Shown here: in pieces, positions 10,440 through 19,599 of the stretch
How the letters are laid out: every line of letters starts with the position of its first letter
How positions within the stretch are numbered: position 1 is the first letter of the stretch
Assembly (NCBI GenBank): GCA_021850985.1
Contig: JAJZJX010000005.1
Span: 1-64,000 of the forward strand
Direction: 5' to 3'
DNA length: 64,000 nt
DNA from: a bacterium
Lineage (GTDB): Bacteria > SZUA-79 > Acidulodesulfobacterales > Acidulodesulfobacteraceae
Notes under the pieces: generated by a model
Database searches by the model: none
What the model was told of the DNA's origin: nothing
What the model saw: only the letters and a program-made list of their open reading frames with translations
Made by a program: the position numbers and the translations under genes

Positions 10440-10552
10440 ATAGATACGGCGATTAGCGCTTGATATTTATAAGATATTTCTGTATATTTTAATTTTATGC
10501 AATTTTATTAAATTTGACTTATTAACTTATTAATTTATTAAAGGATGGCTGA

Positions 10553-11896
10553 ATGAAAAAAACAATATTCTTTTTGCCCGTATTTGCTTTATTTTTTTTG
10601 GGCGCTTTTATATTATTTCCTATTAGTTCATATGCAAAAGTTTATATAAACATCAACGCCGCAAGAATTGAAAAAATAAGGGTCGCCGTTCCGGATTTCA
10701 AAAACATTTCCGCATACGGACAGCATAAAAAAATAGAAAAAAACGCCGCAAGGGTTATAAGGCACGATCTTTCCGTAATAGGATATTTTCACATAGTAAA
10801 TCCGCTTTCATACCTCGAAAATCCGCAGTATGCCCATATAAGCCCCGAGCGCATTGACTATTCTAACTGGGGCGTCCTTAATACGCAGTATCTTATAAAC
10901 GGAGAATATGCTACGTCAAACGGCATTATCAAGATGAAAATCAATCTTATAAGCATATTTACCAAAAAACTGCTTTTTTCTGAAAAGCTCGAAGGAATGG
11001 ACGGCCAGTACAGGTTTCTCGCAAATAAATTTGCCGACGACGTGCTTAAATTTTTAACCGGAATTAAAGGGCCTTTTACGACTAGAGTCTTTTTCGTGGG
11101 AGAACACGACGGTTCTAAAAATATTTTCGTTATGGATTTTGGAGGTCATAGAGTTAAAAGAGTTACAAATAACGATTCAATAAATATATTTCCGTATCCT
11201 TCCCCGCACGGCAGTAAAGTTGCTTATATTTCTTTTAAGGACGGTGATCCGGCAGTTTTTATAAAAAACTTAAAAACCGGAGTAACCGTGAAACTTAATC
11301 TCCCCGGTCCTGCCGATTACGTAGCATGGTCGCCGGACGGAAATAAATTAGCGGTTTCTTTAACCCCAGACCGCATTAATACCGAAATATATACGGTAAA
11401 CGTTAACGGCAGCGGCTTAAAACAGTTGACTTATACCGACGGTATCAATACTTCGCCGTCGTTTTCTCCGCACGGAAATAGAATTGCTTTTGTATCGGAC
11501 AGGGGAGGGAGTCCTCAAATTTACGTAATGAACGCAAACGGCAGCGGCGTCCGGAGATTAACCTACGACGAAGGAAGCTATAATACAAGCCCGGCATGGT
11601 CGCCTGACGGAAAAAAAATAGCGTTTTCCACTTTTGTTAACGGAGCTCTTGAAATATGCATTATGAATGCCGACGGTTCCGACGAAAGACAGGTTACGGA
11701 TACTCCATACAGCGCACAGCATGCCGCATGGACGAGAGATTCCAGAATTATTACCTTTGATACGGAAATTGCCGGAAGACAGGAACTTTATATGATAGAC
11801 GTAAATGAAAGCGGAATGATGAGACTGACGCCTAAGCTGTTTCCGGAAATGAACAATTATTACGATGCGCAGTGGACTATGAAATCGTCTTATTGA
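10553..11896 (+). CDS. tolB: Tol-Pal system beta-propeller protein TolB
   Basis: Signal peptide and repeated 'SPDGKKIAFSTF', 'PSFSPHGNRIAFVSDRGGSPQIYVMNANGSGVRRLT'. Confidence 0.95.
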   Translation: MKKTIFFLPVFALFFLGAFILFPISSYAKVYININAARIEKIRVAVPDFKNISAYGQHKKIEKNAARVIRHDLSVIGYFHIVNPLSYLENPQYAHISPERIDYSNWGVLNTQYLINGEYATSNGIIKMKINLISIFTKKLLFSEKLEGMDGQYRFLANKFADDVLKFLTGIKGPFTTRVFFVGEHDGSKNIFVMDFGGHRVKRVTNNDSINIFPYPSPHGSKVAYISFKDGDPAVFIKNLKTGVTVKLNLPGPADYVAWSPDGNKLAVSLTPDRINTEIYTVNVNGSGLKQLTYTDGINTSPSFSPHGNRIAFVSDRGGSPQIYVMNANGSGVRRLTYDEGSYNTSPAWSPDGKKIAFSTFVNGALEICIMNADGSDERQVTDTPYSAQHAAWTRDSRIITFDTEIAGRQELYMIDVNESGMMRLTPKLFPEMNNYYDAQWTMKSSY

Positions 11897-11948
11897 AAAA
11901 AAATCTTTTTTGTGATTAAATTAAATAAACGCAAACGGGAGAAAAATT

Positions 11949-12815
11949 ATGAATAAATACAAATACGAATATGAAGACGATGGATATTTAAAAGGTAAAA
12001 ATAAAAGTAAATTGAAAGTTTTTATTCTTTTCTCTCTCTCATTGATTTTCGTAACGTCGATTCTTGCCGGATGCGCTCCTATGGAACCAGCTTCTTTTCA
12101 CCGTTTAAAAGTTCAGGTTAGAAAACTGAACAAAAAAACGGCCGAATTATCTCAAAATCAACAATACGTGGAAAAGAAACTCGGACAAATGCAGTTGAAT
12201 ACGGCAAATAACGGAGTAGCTATTTCTTCGTTAAACGCTAAAATTAGAGATATTTACGGTAAATACGAAGTAGAACACCATAAGCTGAACGTTTTAAATA
12301 AAAAATTCAGGGAATATCGTTTAATAGTAAATAAACAGCTTATTAAACTATTAAAACTTGTAAAAACCGGCGCGGCGGTTTCTTCCTCAAGCTCGGTTAA
12401 AAAACAAAGCGTAAGATCGTCGTTAGTCAAAAAAGAAAGTTCTATGGAATACGGCTTTAATGAAGCCATGTCGCAGTTCAAAAAAAAGAAATACAATTCC
12501 GCCTTAACTTCTTTGCGCAGTTTTTTGAATAAATATCCTCAGTCTAAATATTCTGCCGATGCTATGTTTTACAAGGCTTACGCCAATTTTAAACTAAAAA
12601 AATACCCCGTTTCAATACTTGAATTTCATAAATTTTCTCAATTATATCCTAAAAGTCCAGACGTGCCTATGTCTATATATTTGCAGGGCATGGGTTTCCT
12701 GAAAGTTTCCGACCCGTCGGACGCTTCTATTCTTTTCAGGCAGGCAATAGCGAAATATCCCGGCACTAAAGCGGCAGAACTATCGCAAAAGGCTATAAAC
12801 GGACTTTCAAAATAA
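11949..12815 (+). CDS. cpoB: Tol-Pal system protein YbgF/CpoB-like TPR lipoprotein
   Basis: Lipobox 'ILAGCAP', coiled coil, then TPRs 'YGFNEAMSQFKKKKYNSALTSLRSFLNKYPQSKYSADAMFY'. Confidence 0.85.
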   Translation: MNKYKYEYEDDGYLKGKNKSKLKVFILFSLSLIFVTSILAGCAPMEPASFHRLKVQVRKLNKKTAELSQNQQYVEKKLGQMQLNTANNGVAISSLNAKIRDIYGKYEVEHHKLNVLNKKFREYRLIVNKQLIKLLKLVKTGAAVSSSSSVKKQSVRSSLVKKESSMEYGFNEAMSQFKKKKYNSALTSLRSFLNKYPQSKYSADAMFYKAYANFKLKKYPVSILEFHKFSQLYPKSPDVPMSIYLQGMGFLKVSDPSDASILFRQAIAKYPGTKAAELSQKAINGLSK

Positions 12816-12824
12816 AAATGCCGG

Positions 12825-13874
12825 ATGATTAATTTAGCATTTGAATCAAGCTGCGACGATTTTTCCTGCGCCGTTCTTTTAAAGGAAAATTCTGAAAAAG
12901 ACAGCGTAAAAATTAAAATTTTATCGAATATTATCTATTCCCAGGATTACGTTCACGGAATATACGGCGGCGTAGTCCCGGAGCTTGCGTCCAGAAACCA
13001 TATAAAAGCTTTTCTTCCTGCTTTTAGAATCGCTCTGTCGGAAGCTAAAATATCTATGGAAGATGTAGGCATCGTGTCGGCTACCGCCGGACCGGGACTT
13101 GTAGGCTCGCTTCTTATAGGTCTTATGTGCGCAAAAACTATATCTTATGCTTTAAATATACCCATAGCGCCAGTAAACCACATAGAAGGACATATTTTCA
13201 GCCCGTTTTTAGAAATTCAGGAAACTAAAGAAATATTTCCTTTTACGGCATTAGTCATTTCGGGAGGGCACACCCATATTTATTTGGTTAATTCCCATAG
13301 CGATATAAAACTTATAGGCAAAACAAGGGACGATGCATGCGGCGAACTTTTCGACAAGATTTCAAATTATCTTGGATTTGGATATCCAGGAGGAAGAATT
13401 GTGGATGAACTTGCGGAAAAAGGCGATAAGCGGGCATTTAAATTTCCTCTTCCTATGATACGCAGCAACGACCTTAATATGAGTTTCAGCGGGCTTAAAA
13501 CTGCGGTAATAAATATGATAGACGAGAACGGCGGCCCAAAAAATATAAAAAAAAATGTCGTGAACGATATTTTAGCTTCGTTAAGAGAAGCGGTTTCCGA
13601 AATTCTTTTTAAAAAAACTTTGTCGGCTTGCGAGGCTTTTAAAGTTAAAAACATTGCAATTTCCGGCGGAGTTTCGGCAAATTCAAGAATAAGGAGTATG
13701 TTTAAGGAAAGAGGTGAGGATTCCGGTTTTAAAATATTATTGCCGTCCGTTAAATATACTACGGATAATGCGGCTATGATAGGCTATGCAGGATTTTTTA
13801 AAAATGCGATAGACCCTTCTGTTCAGCGAAGCGAATTTTTAGATATTAATGCGGATCCGTCATGGGAGTTGTGA
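12825..13874 (+). CDS. tsaD: tRNA N6-adenosine threonylcarbamoyltransferase
   Basis: 'AFESSCDDFSCAVL', 'VNHIEGHIFSPF', 'FTALVISGGHTHIYLV', 'AISGGVSANSRIR'. Confidence 0.96.
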   Translation: MINLAFESSCDDFSCAVLLKENSEKDSVKIKILSNIIYSQDYVHGIYGGVVPELASRNHIKAFLPAFRIALSEAKISMEDVGIVSATAGPGLVGSLLIGLMCAKTISYALNIPIAPVNHIEGHIFSPFLEIQETKEIFPFTALVISGGHTHIYLVNSHSDIKLIGKTRDDACGELFDKISNYLGFGYPGGRIVDELAEKGDKRAFKFPLPMIRSNDLNMSFSGLKTAVINMIDENGGPKNIKKNVVNDILASLREAVSEILFKKTLSACEAFKVKNIAISGGVSANSRIRSMFKERGEDSGFKILLPSVKYTTDNAAMIGYAGFFKNAIDPSVQRSEFLDINADPSWEL

Positions 13875-13883
13875 ACTGCTATT

Positions 13884-14777
13884 ATGGGCAAAGAACCAAA
13901 AAAAAATAAGGTGGTTTTCGGCCAAAATTTTTTGACCGATAAAGAAATTGCTAAAAACATTGTAGATTCATGCAATTTTTCGGAGTCGGACGACGTTATT
14001 GAAATAGGCCCAGGCGAGGGTATTTTAACGGAATTAATCGCCGGCAGGGTTAAAAGTTTTACTGTTATAGAAATAGATTCTTTCTATTACAATTTTATTA
14101 AAGGGAAGTCTATCGGTTTCGATAAGATTAAAGGCGGCATCGGCGGTAATAATGCCGACGGTTTTTTTAGAATCGTCAACGAGGATGCATTAAAATTCGA
14201 TTATAATTCTTTAAGTAAAACCCTTAACTCAAAATTAAGGGCGATATCGAATCTTCCGTACGAAATTTCGAGTCCGATAATAGATAAATTCATAAAATAT
14301 AAAGACGTTTTTTGCGATTTCACGTTAATGTTTCAGAAAGAATTTGCCGAAAGGCTTTATGCGCCGGAAAACGATGCGCAAAGAGGGGCATTGAGCGTTA
14401 TTGCCGGATTAAATTTTAACATAATAAGGCTTTTTGAAGTCGGCAAGGCAAATTTTAATCCCGTTCCGAAGGTGGATTCGACGGTTTTAAGGCTGATCCC
14501 CCGATATTTTAACGACGAAGATTATAATTGGGCGGCAAGCTCTCAATTTTTTAACTATTTCGTTCACCAGATATTTAAACTGAGAAGAAAAAAATTAAAA
14601 AATTCGATATATGCTTCATTTTTCGGAATTCCGCCGGACGTGAAAGAAAAAATTTTTTCCGGTTTCAACATAGACTTAAATAAAAGGCCGCAGGAATTAA
14701 CGACGGAAGAGCTTGTAAAAACAGGAAAATCTTACGATTTATATTTAAAAGAGGCTGAAAAAGCTTCCAATTTGTAA
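13884..14777 (+). CDS. rsmA: 16S rRNA (adenine1518/1519-N6)-dimethyltransferase
   Basis: 'GQNFLTDKEIAKNIVD', 'DVIEIGPGEGILTELIA', 'AISNLPYEISSPII'; last codons supplied by a dispersed repeat. Confidence 0.95.
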   Translation: MGKEPKKNKVVFGQNFLTDKEIAKNIVDSCNFSESDDVIEIGPGEGILTELIAGRVKSFTVIEIDSFYYNFIKGKSIGFDKIKGGIGGNNADGFFRIVNEDALKFDYNSLSKTLNSKLRAISNLPYEISSPIIDKFIKYKDVFCDFTLMFQKEFAERLYAPENDAQRGALSVIAGLNFNIIRLFEVGKANFNPVPKVDSTVLRLIPRYFNDEDYNWAASSQFFNYFVHQIFKLRRKKLKNSIYASFFGIPPDVKEKIFSGFNIDLNKRPQELTTEELVKTGKSYDLYLKEAEKASNL

Positions 14778-14778
14778 C

Positions 14779-14797
14779 GGGGACAGAATTGAATTCC
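14779..14797 (+). repeat. Dispersed repeat family B, half copy (GGGGACAGAATTGAATTCC)
   Basis: Matches the copies at 17772, 32142 and 37628; preceded by the shared flank TTCCAATTTGT. Confidence 0.8.
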
Positions 14798-14816
14798 GGC
14801 ACCGTATTTGAATGGT

Positions 14817-14843
14817 AAAAGGTGTCAGATTTTATTTTCCGCG
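14817..14843 (+). repeat. Dispersed repeat family C, half copy (AAAAGGTGTCAGATTTTATTTTCC...)
   Basis: Matches the left arm of the elements at 17724, 45140 and 63544. Confidence 0.8.
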
Positions 14844-14894
14844 AACCACCCCGTCGGCCTTTGGGCGACGCCCCTCCTTTAAAAAGGAGCGGAA
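14844..14894 (+). repeat. Dispersed repeat family A copy 2 (ACCACCCCGTCGGCCTTTGGGCGACGCCCCTCCTTTAAAAAGGAGCGG)
   Basis: Same two-hairpin architecture as 4328-4378 and 35069-35118. Confidence 0.85.
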
Positions 14895-14920
14895 TATAAA
14901 AGAATAAAGGGGGTTTTATT

Positions 14921-16408
14921 TTGGAAAAAGCGGTTATTGCGCTGGATTTGGGAACGACGGGCAACAGGGCGATAGCTTTCGATAAAAACGGAGAAATTAT
15001 ATATTCCGCTTATAAGGAATTTCCGCAGCTGCATCCAAAACCGGCATGGGTTGAACAGAACCCCTGCGACATATTAAATACCGCGGTTAAAGTATTAAAC
15101 GAAACCCTTGAATATTGCGGTTCTTATAATATAATTTCCATAGGCATTACAAATCAGAGAGAAACTTCGGTTGTTTGGAATAAAAAAACGGGGAAACCCG
15201 TTTATAACGCAATCGTATGGCAGTGCAGAAGAACCGCGCCGATTTGCGAAAATTTGTCTGAGTACCGTAAAACGATAAAAGAAAAAACCGGCTTATTTTT
15301 AGACCCCTATTTCTCTGCTACCAAGATTAGATGGATACTCGAAAACGTCGGCGGAGCAAAAAAACTTGAGGAAAAAGGAGAACTGGCTTTCGGGACGGTG
15401 GACAGCTGGGTTTTGTGGAATTTGACCGGCGGCTCCGTTCATGCAACCGATGCTTCTAATGCTTCAAGGACGCTTTTGTATAACATAAACACATTAAAAT
15501 ACGACGAAGAACTTCTTGAAATATTCGGAGTAAATGAGCCGATACTTCCTTTAGTTTTTGCAAGCGATTATAATTTCGGCTCTACGCAAAAAAAAATTAC
15601 CGGTAAGTCTATACCGGTAATAGGAATTCTTGGCGACCAGCAGGCATCTCTTTTTGCACATTCGGGTTTTGAAAAGGGAATAATAAAAAATACATACGGA
15701 ACAGGACTTTTTGCAATGATAGAAACTGGAAGCAAAATTTACCCTTCCGATAAATTAGTCGCTACCGTTGCATGGAAATTAGGCAAAGATGCTTATTATG
15801 CTTTAGAAGGCAGTATTTTTACCGGAGGCGAAGTTATAAGATTTATCAGGGATAACCTAAAAATATTAAAATCTGCAGATGAATCGTCAGATGCGGCAAA
15901 AAGCCTTATTTCAAATGAAGGCGTATATTTCGTTCCGGCATTGTCCGGACTCGGTGCGCCGTATTGGGATCCGGACGCAAGAGGGCTTATAATAGGGTTA
16001 ACCGGAGCGGCGAACAAAAACCATATAATAAGAGCGGCATTGGAATCTTTGGCATATCAGACAAAAGACGTAGTAATCGAATTTGAAAATATTTTAAAAA
16101 TAAAATTCGATTTGTCTAAATTTAAATTAAGGGTGGACGGCAAGGCAAGCGAAAACGATTTTTTAATGCAGTTTCAATCCGATATTTTAAATATACCGCT
16201 TGAAAAAGCCGCTTTCACGGAAATGACCGCTTTCGGAATAGCGGGTTTAAGCGCCGTCAGTGCCGGTTTCTGGACGGACGATATGTTCCGCGGATTTAAA
16301 AAAACCGAAAAAATATATAACCCTCGAATAGACGACGATTCAAGAAATGCTTTATACGCTAAATGGCGCGAAGCCGTTTTAAAATCCTTGAAGTGGTCGC
16401 AAAACTGA
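14921..16408 (+). CDS. glpK: Glycerol kinase
   Basis: 'ALDLGTTGNRAIAFDKNGEIIYSAYKEFPQLHPKPAWVEQNPCDI', 'GITNQRETSVVWNKKTGKPVYNAIVWQCRRT'. Confidence 0.96.
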   Translation: MEKAVIALDLGTTGNRAIAFDKNGEIIYSAYKEFPQLHPKPAWVEQNPCDILNTAVKVLNETLEYCGSYNIISIGITNQRETSVVWNKKTGKPVYNAIVWQCRRTAPICENLSEYRKTIKEKTGLFLDPYFSATKIRWILENVGGAKKLEEKGELAFGTVDSWVLWNLTGGSVHATDASNASRTLLYNINTLKYDEELLEIFGVNEPILPLVFASDYNFGSTQKKITGKSIPVIGILGDQQASLFAHSGFEKGIIKNTYGTGLFAMIETGSKIYPSDKLVATVAWKLGKDAYYALEGSIFTGGEVIRFIRDNLKILKSADESSDAAKSLISNEGVYFVPALSGLGAPYWDPDARGLIIGLTGAANKNHIIRAALESLAYQTKDVVIEFENILKIKFDLSKFKLRVDGKASENDFLMQFQSDILNIPLEKAAFTEMTAFGIAGLSAVSAGFWTDDMFRGFKKTEKIYNPRIDDDSRNALYAKWREAVLKSLKWSQN

Positions 16409-16493
16409 TTTGCCTTGTAAACAGCCGAATTGACTTAAGTAGATTTATAGTGCATAATAAATATTAAAAAAAGTAAAAAAATGGAGGCAAAAA

Positions 16494-16850
16494 ATGAAAA
16501 AAATTATTGTTTTAGGATTAATTTTAATGCTGTCTTTGATAGCATTTTCAAAAAACTCTTTTGCGGCTAAAATGAAGGCGGTGAATGTCCACAGCGCTAA
16601 GTTTCAGTATGATAAAGCTTTAGGCGCTATGAAGGGTAAATATTATATTGATGCAATACAGCATTTTCAAAAAGCAATTCTCATTAAACCGCATTTTGCC
16701 CTCGCATGGGCGCATATGGGGGTGGCATTGCACAGGCTCGGTTTTCCTTCGCTCGGCATAGTCAGCCTTCAGAAAGCCCTGCAATACGATCCGAATATCA
16801 AATGGGCAAAAATTAAATTAAAAAAATATATTGCAAGCCCGAGAAGGTAA
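16494..16850 (+). CDS. Small secreted TPR protein
   Basis: Signal peptide plus TPR 'YYIDAIQHFQKAILIKPHFALAWAHMGVALHRLGFPSLGIVSLQKALQYDPN'. Confidence 0.75.
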   Translation: MKKIIVLGLILMLSLIAFSKNSFAAKMKAVNVHSAKFQYDKALGAMKGKYYIDAIQHFQKAILIKPHFALAWAHMGVALHRLGFPSLGIVSLQKALQYDPNIKWAKIKLKKYIASPRR

Positions 16851-16859
16851 ATAAAATAG

Positions 16860-17708
16860 ATGAGTTTTGACGGTTTTTACGCATTTGCGGAATCGCCCGT
16901 TTTTAAGAATATTATAAAAAAAGAAGCCTTAAAATTAAATATCGCTTTTGTCTGTTTTTACGGTTCGAGAAACTACAACCTTGAAACGGACAAAAGCGAT
17001 TACGATTTTTTTATAGTCTATTATCCGGTTTTCGAAAATTTTTTTACGCATAATTTCACGCGTTTTTCCGTTATTGAAAAAGATTACGATTATTTCATAA
17101 CGCCTTTTCATGAATACTTCCGCCATGCAATGAACGGAAATATAAAATTCATCGAACCCTTGATTTGCGGTACTTTTAAATCCTGCATAAAAGATTCCGA
17201 AAGATTTTCGGAAGCATTAAGATTGATAGAGAAAATTAAAAAATTTATTTTAATTAATTTTAAAAAAAATTTCGACGCCGTTTCGGGAATAATAAAAAAT
17301 AAAAAAATCAACATAGAAAAAGAACAGTACACTTCTAATACCTTAAAATATAAGGATTCATACGGCTACGACATTAAGGAGGCGATTAATTCCCTGAGAC
17401 TGTATTATTTATTGGAAAATTATATAAAAACGGGAGAGTTTTCTTTTATAGTTAAACTCAATCCCGTTTACGAAGAGTTTGAAAATTATATGAAAGAAAT
17501 TAATGCCGGTAATATATCGAAAAAACATTATTTAGAAATAATAAATAAAAAGATTAATGATTTGGAAGACTTGCGGCAAATATTAATCTATAAAGACGAA
17601 TCCGTCAGGCAGCAATCGGCTGCCGCAAAAAAAGAAATAGAAAGCGATATTATGAATATATGTAAGACCGAAGCCTGTTTTGAAATTGACCAAAATTGCC
17701 GGCAGTAA
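16860..17708 (+). CDS. DNA polymerase beta superfamily-type nucleotidyltransferase (RlaP/YcgL-like)
   Basis: 'VCFYGSRNYNLETDKSDYDFFIVYY' nucleotidyltransferase motif. Confidence 0.7.
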   Translation: MSFDGFYAFAESPVFKNIIKKEALKLNIAFVCFYGSRNYNLETDKSDYDFFIVYYPVFENFFTHNFTRFSVIEKDYDYFITPFHEYFRHAMNGNIKFIEPLICGTFKSCIKDSERFSEALRLIEKIKKFILINFKKNFDAVSGIIKNKKINIEKEQYTSNTLKYKDSYGYDIKEAINSLRLYYLLENYIKTGEFSFIVKLNPVYEEFENYMKEINAGNISKKHYLEIINKKINDLEDLRQILIYKDESVRQQSAAAKKEIESDIMNICKTEACFEIDQNCRQ

Positions 17709-17723
17709 TTTTTGAATAACGAA

Positions 17724-17845
17724 GGAAAAGGTGTCAGATTTTTTTTCCTATACGGAAAAGTCCAATTTGCTATAGGGACGGAATTGAATTCTGTCGCTAT
17801 AATAATAGAAAAGTTTTTGCGGAAAATTAATCTGACACCTTTTCC
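17724..17845. repeat. Dispersed repeat family C, complete element with a family B copy nested inside
   Basis: 17-bp perfect terminal inverted repeats GGAAAAGGTGTCAGATT / AATCTGACACCTTTTCC; family B palindrome at 17772-17800. Confidence 0.85.
17772..17800. repeat. Dispersed repeat family B copy (ATAGGGACGGAATTGAATTCTGTCGCTAT)
   Basis: Near-palindrome; preceded by TCCAATTTG as in the other copies. Confidence 0.8.
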
Positions 17846-17904
17846 TGTTCCGTCGGTAATTTTGGGAAATTGAAAAAACCTTTTAAATATCTTATAATAT
17901 AAAT

Positions 17905-18264
17905 ATGCAAAAAATTTTACTTAAATCTAAAATACACAGGGTTAAAATAACGGATGCGAACCTTGAATACGAAGGTTCTATTTCCATAGACGAAGATCTT
18001 ATGGAAAAAGCCGGTATTTTACCGTATGAAAAGGTTAACGTCTGGAATATAAATAACGGCGGCAGGTTTGAAACGTATGCTATCAAAGCGGGCAGAAATT
18101 CCGGAGACATAATCGTAAACGGCGCCGCTTCGCGCTTAGTTCAGATAGGCGATACTATAATTATCGCAACTTTCGGGATTTACGACGAAAACGAACTTAA
18201 AGATTTCAAACCGGTTTTGGTTTACGTTGACGAAAAGAACCGCGCAGCCGATATAGTAAAATAA
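17905..18264 (+). CDS. panD: Aspartate 1-decarboxylase
   Basis: 'LLKSKIHRVKITDANLEYEGSISID', 'GGRFETYAIKAGRNSGDIIVNGAASRLVQIGD'; the Gly-Ser processing site is present. Confidence 0.95.
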   Translation: MQKILLKSKIHRVKITDANLEYEGSISIDEDLMEKAGILPYEKVNVWNINNGGRFETYAIKAGRNSGDIIVNGAASRLVQIGDTIIIATFGIYDENELKDFKPVLVYVDEKNRAADIVK

Positions 18265-18282
18265 AAGAAGAATTATGTTGCA

Positions 18283-19551
18283 ATGATAAAATATTATGCC
18301 GATTATATATTAATTTCGGCTCATCCGCTTCGTTCTTATCCTGTTTTTTTAAAGAACGGGGAATTGACCGCGGATGAAACATCCGGCAGGGTTATCGGCA
18401 TAAAGAGCATAAAAAATTATAAAAATAAACAAAAAAGTAAAACTCTTATCGCACCGGGGTTTATTAACGCCCATGTCCACACCGACCTTACTTTTAAGCC
18501 TGATATTCTAACCCCCCGCATCTTTTCAAAATGGGTTTTATCGCTCATAGATAAACGCAAAAATTTTACGGCGGAAGAAAAAATAAGCTTAAGGATTAAA
18601 GCCTTTGCCGATTTTATTAAAAGCGGCACTACTTCGGTATCAGATATTATAGACCCTGCATCTTTTTACGATGTAAAAGATATAAAGGAGCGAACCGGTT
18701 TAGTACCGCGGGTTAAAGCATTGATTGAACTAAGAGGACTTGACCCTGAAGCGGCTTCCAAAAAAATAGAAGAATTCAAATATCTGTTTAAAAAAAACGG
18801 TTTCGAATCTATAGGCATATCGCCTCACGCCGTATATTCCGTATCTGAGGAATTATTTAAAGAAATATTAAAATTAAATAAAGAATTAAAGCTTAAAATA
18901 GCAATACATGCTTCGGAACATGCTTCGGAAAAAGATTTTATAAGCGGAAAAGGAGGAGATATAGCGGAAAATCTGCTGCCGGCGCTTACGCTTTCAAGAT
19001 ATTCGTTGCCGAAGAAGCTTTTCAGGTCGCCCGTTTTTTATCTTGATTATTTAAAAATATTAAGTCCGGATGTTTCTTTAATACATGCTAACGAAATAGA
19101 CGGCGAAGATATAGATTTAATCAAAAAATCGGGCGCCGATATCATTCATTGTCCAAGAAGCAACGCTTTTTTTAATTCAAAAAAACTTCCCTTAAAAAAG
19201 ATATTAGAAAAAGGAATTTCCGTTTCTATCGGAACCGACGGTCTTTATTCAAACGAATCGCTTAATATTTTAGACGAATTGAAATACGCAAGGGAAATTC
19301 ATCCCGAAGTTGCCGCTAAAGATTTAATAGAAGCCGCAACCGCCGGCGGAGCAAGAGCTTTAGCCGTAAACGGCGTTACCGGAACGCTTGAACCTGATTC
19401 ATCGGCGGATTTTACAGTCTTCAATTTAAGCGAAAATATAGTTCTGAATGAAGAAAATGTTTACGATTCGTTAATTTCTTTCCGCATCGACGATATATCG
19501 ACGGTAGCTGTTGGGGGCAGTGCAGTTTATAAAAATAATTTATACAATTAA
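18283..19551 (+). CDS. Amidohydrolase (chlorohydrolase / aminodeoxyfutalosine deaminase-like)
   Basis: 'APGFINAHVHTDLTF', 'IHASEHASE', 'LIHANEIDGEDIDLIKKSGADIIHCPRSNAFF', 'ISVSIGTDGLYSNESLNILDELK'. Confidence 0.85.
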   Translation: MIKYYADYILISAHPLRSYPVFLKNGELTADETSGRVIGIKSIKNYKNKQKSKTLIAPGFINAHVHTDLTFKPDILTPRIFSKWVLSLIDKRKNFTAEEKISLRIKAFADFIKSGTTSVSDIIDPASFYDVKDIKERTGLVPRVKALIELRGLDPEAASKKIEEFKYLFKKNGFESIGISPHAVYSVSEELFKEILKLNKELKLKIAIHASEHASEKDFISGKGGDIAENLLPALTLSRYSLPKKLFRSPVFYLDYLKILSPDVSLIHANEIDGEDIDLIKKSGADIIHCPRSNAFFNSKKLPLKKILEKGISVSIGTDGLYSNESLNILDELKYAREIHPEVAAKDLIEAATAGGARALAVNGVTGTLEPDSSADFTVFNLSENIVLNEENVYDSLISFRIDDISTVAVGGSAVYKNNLYN

Positions 19552-19599
19552 TATATTATTACCATATAAAATTATAATAAAGTATAATAAAAGGAAGTT

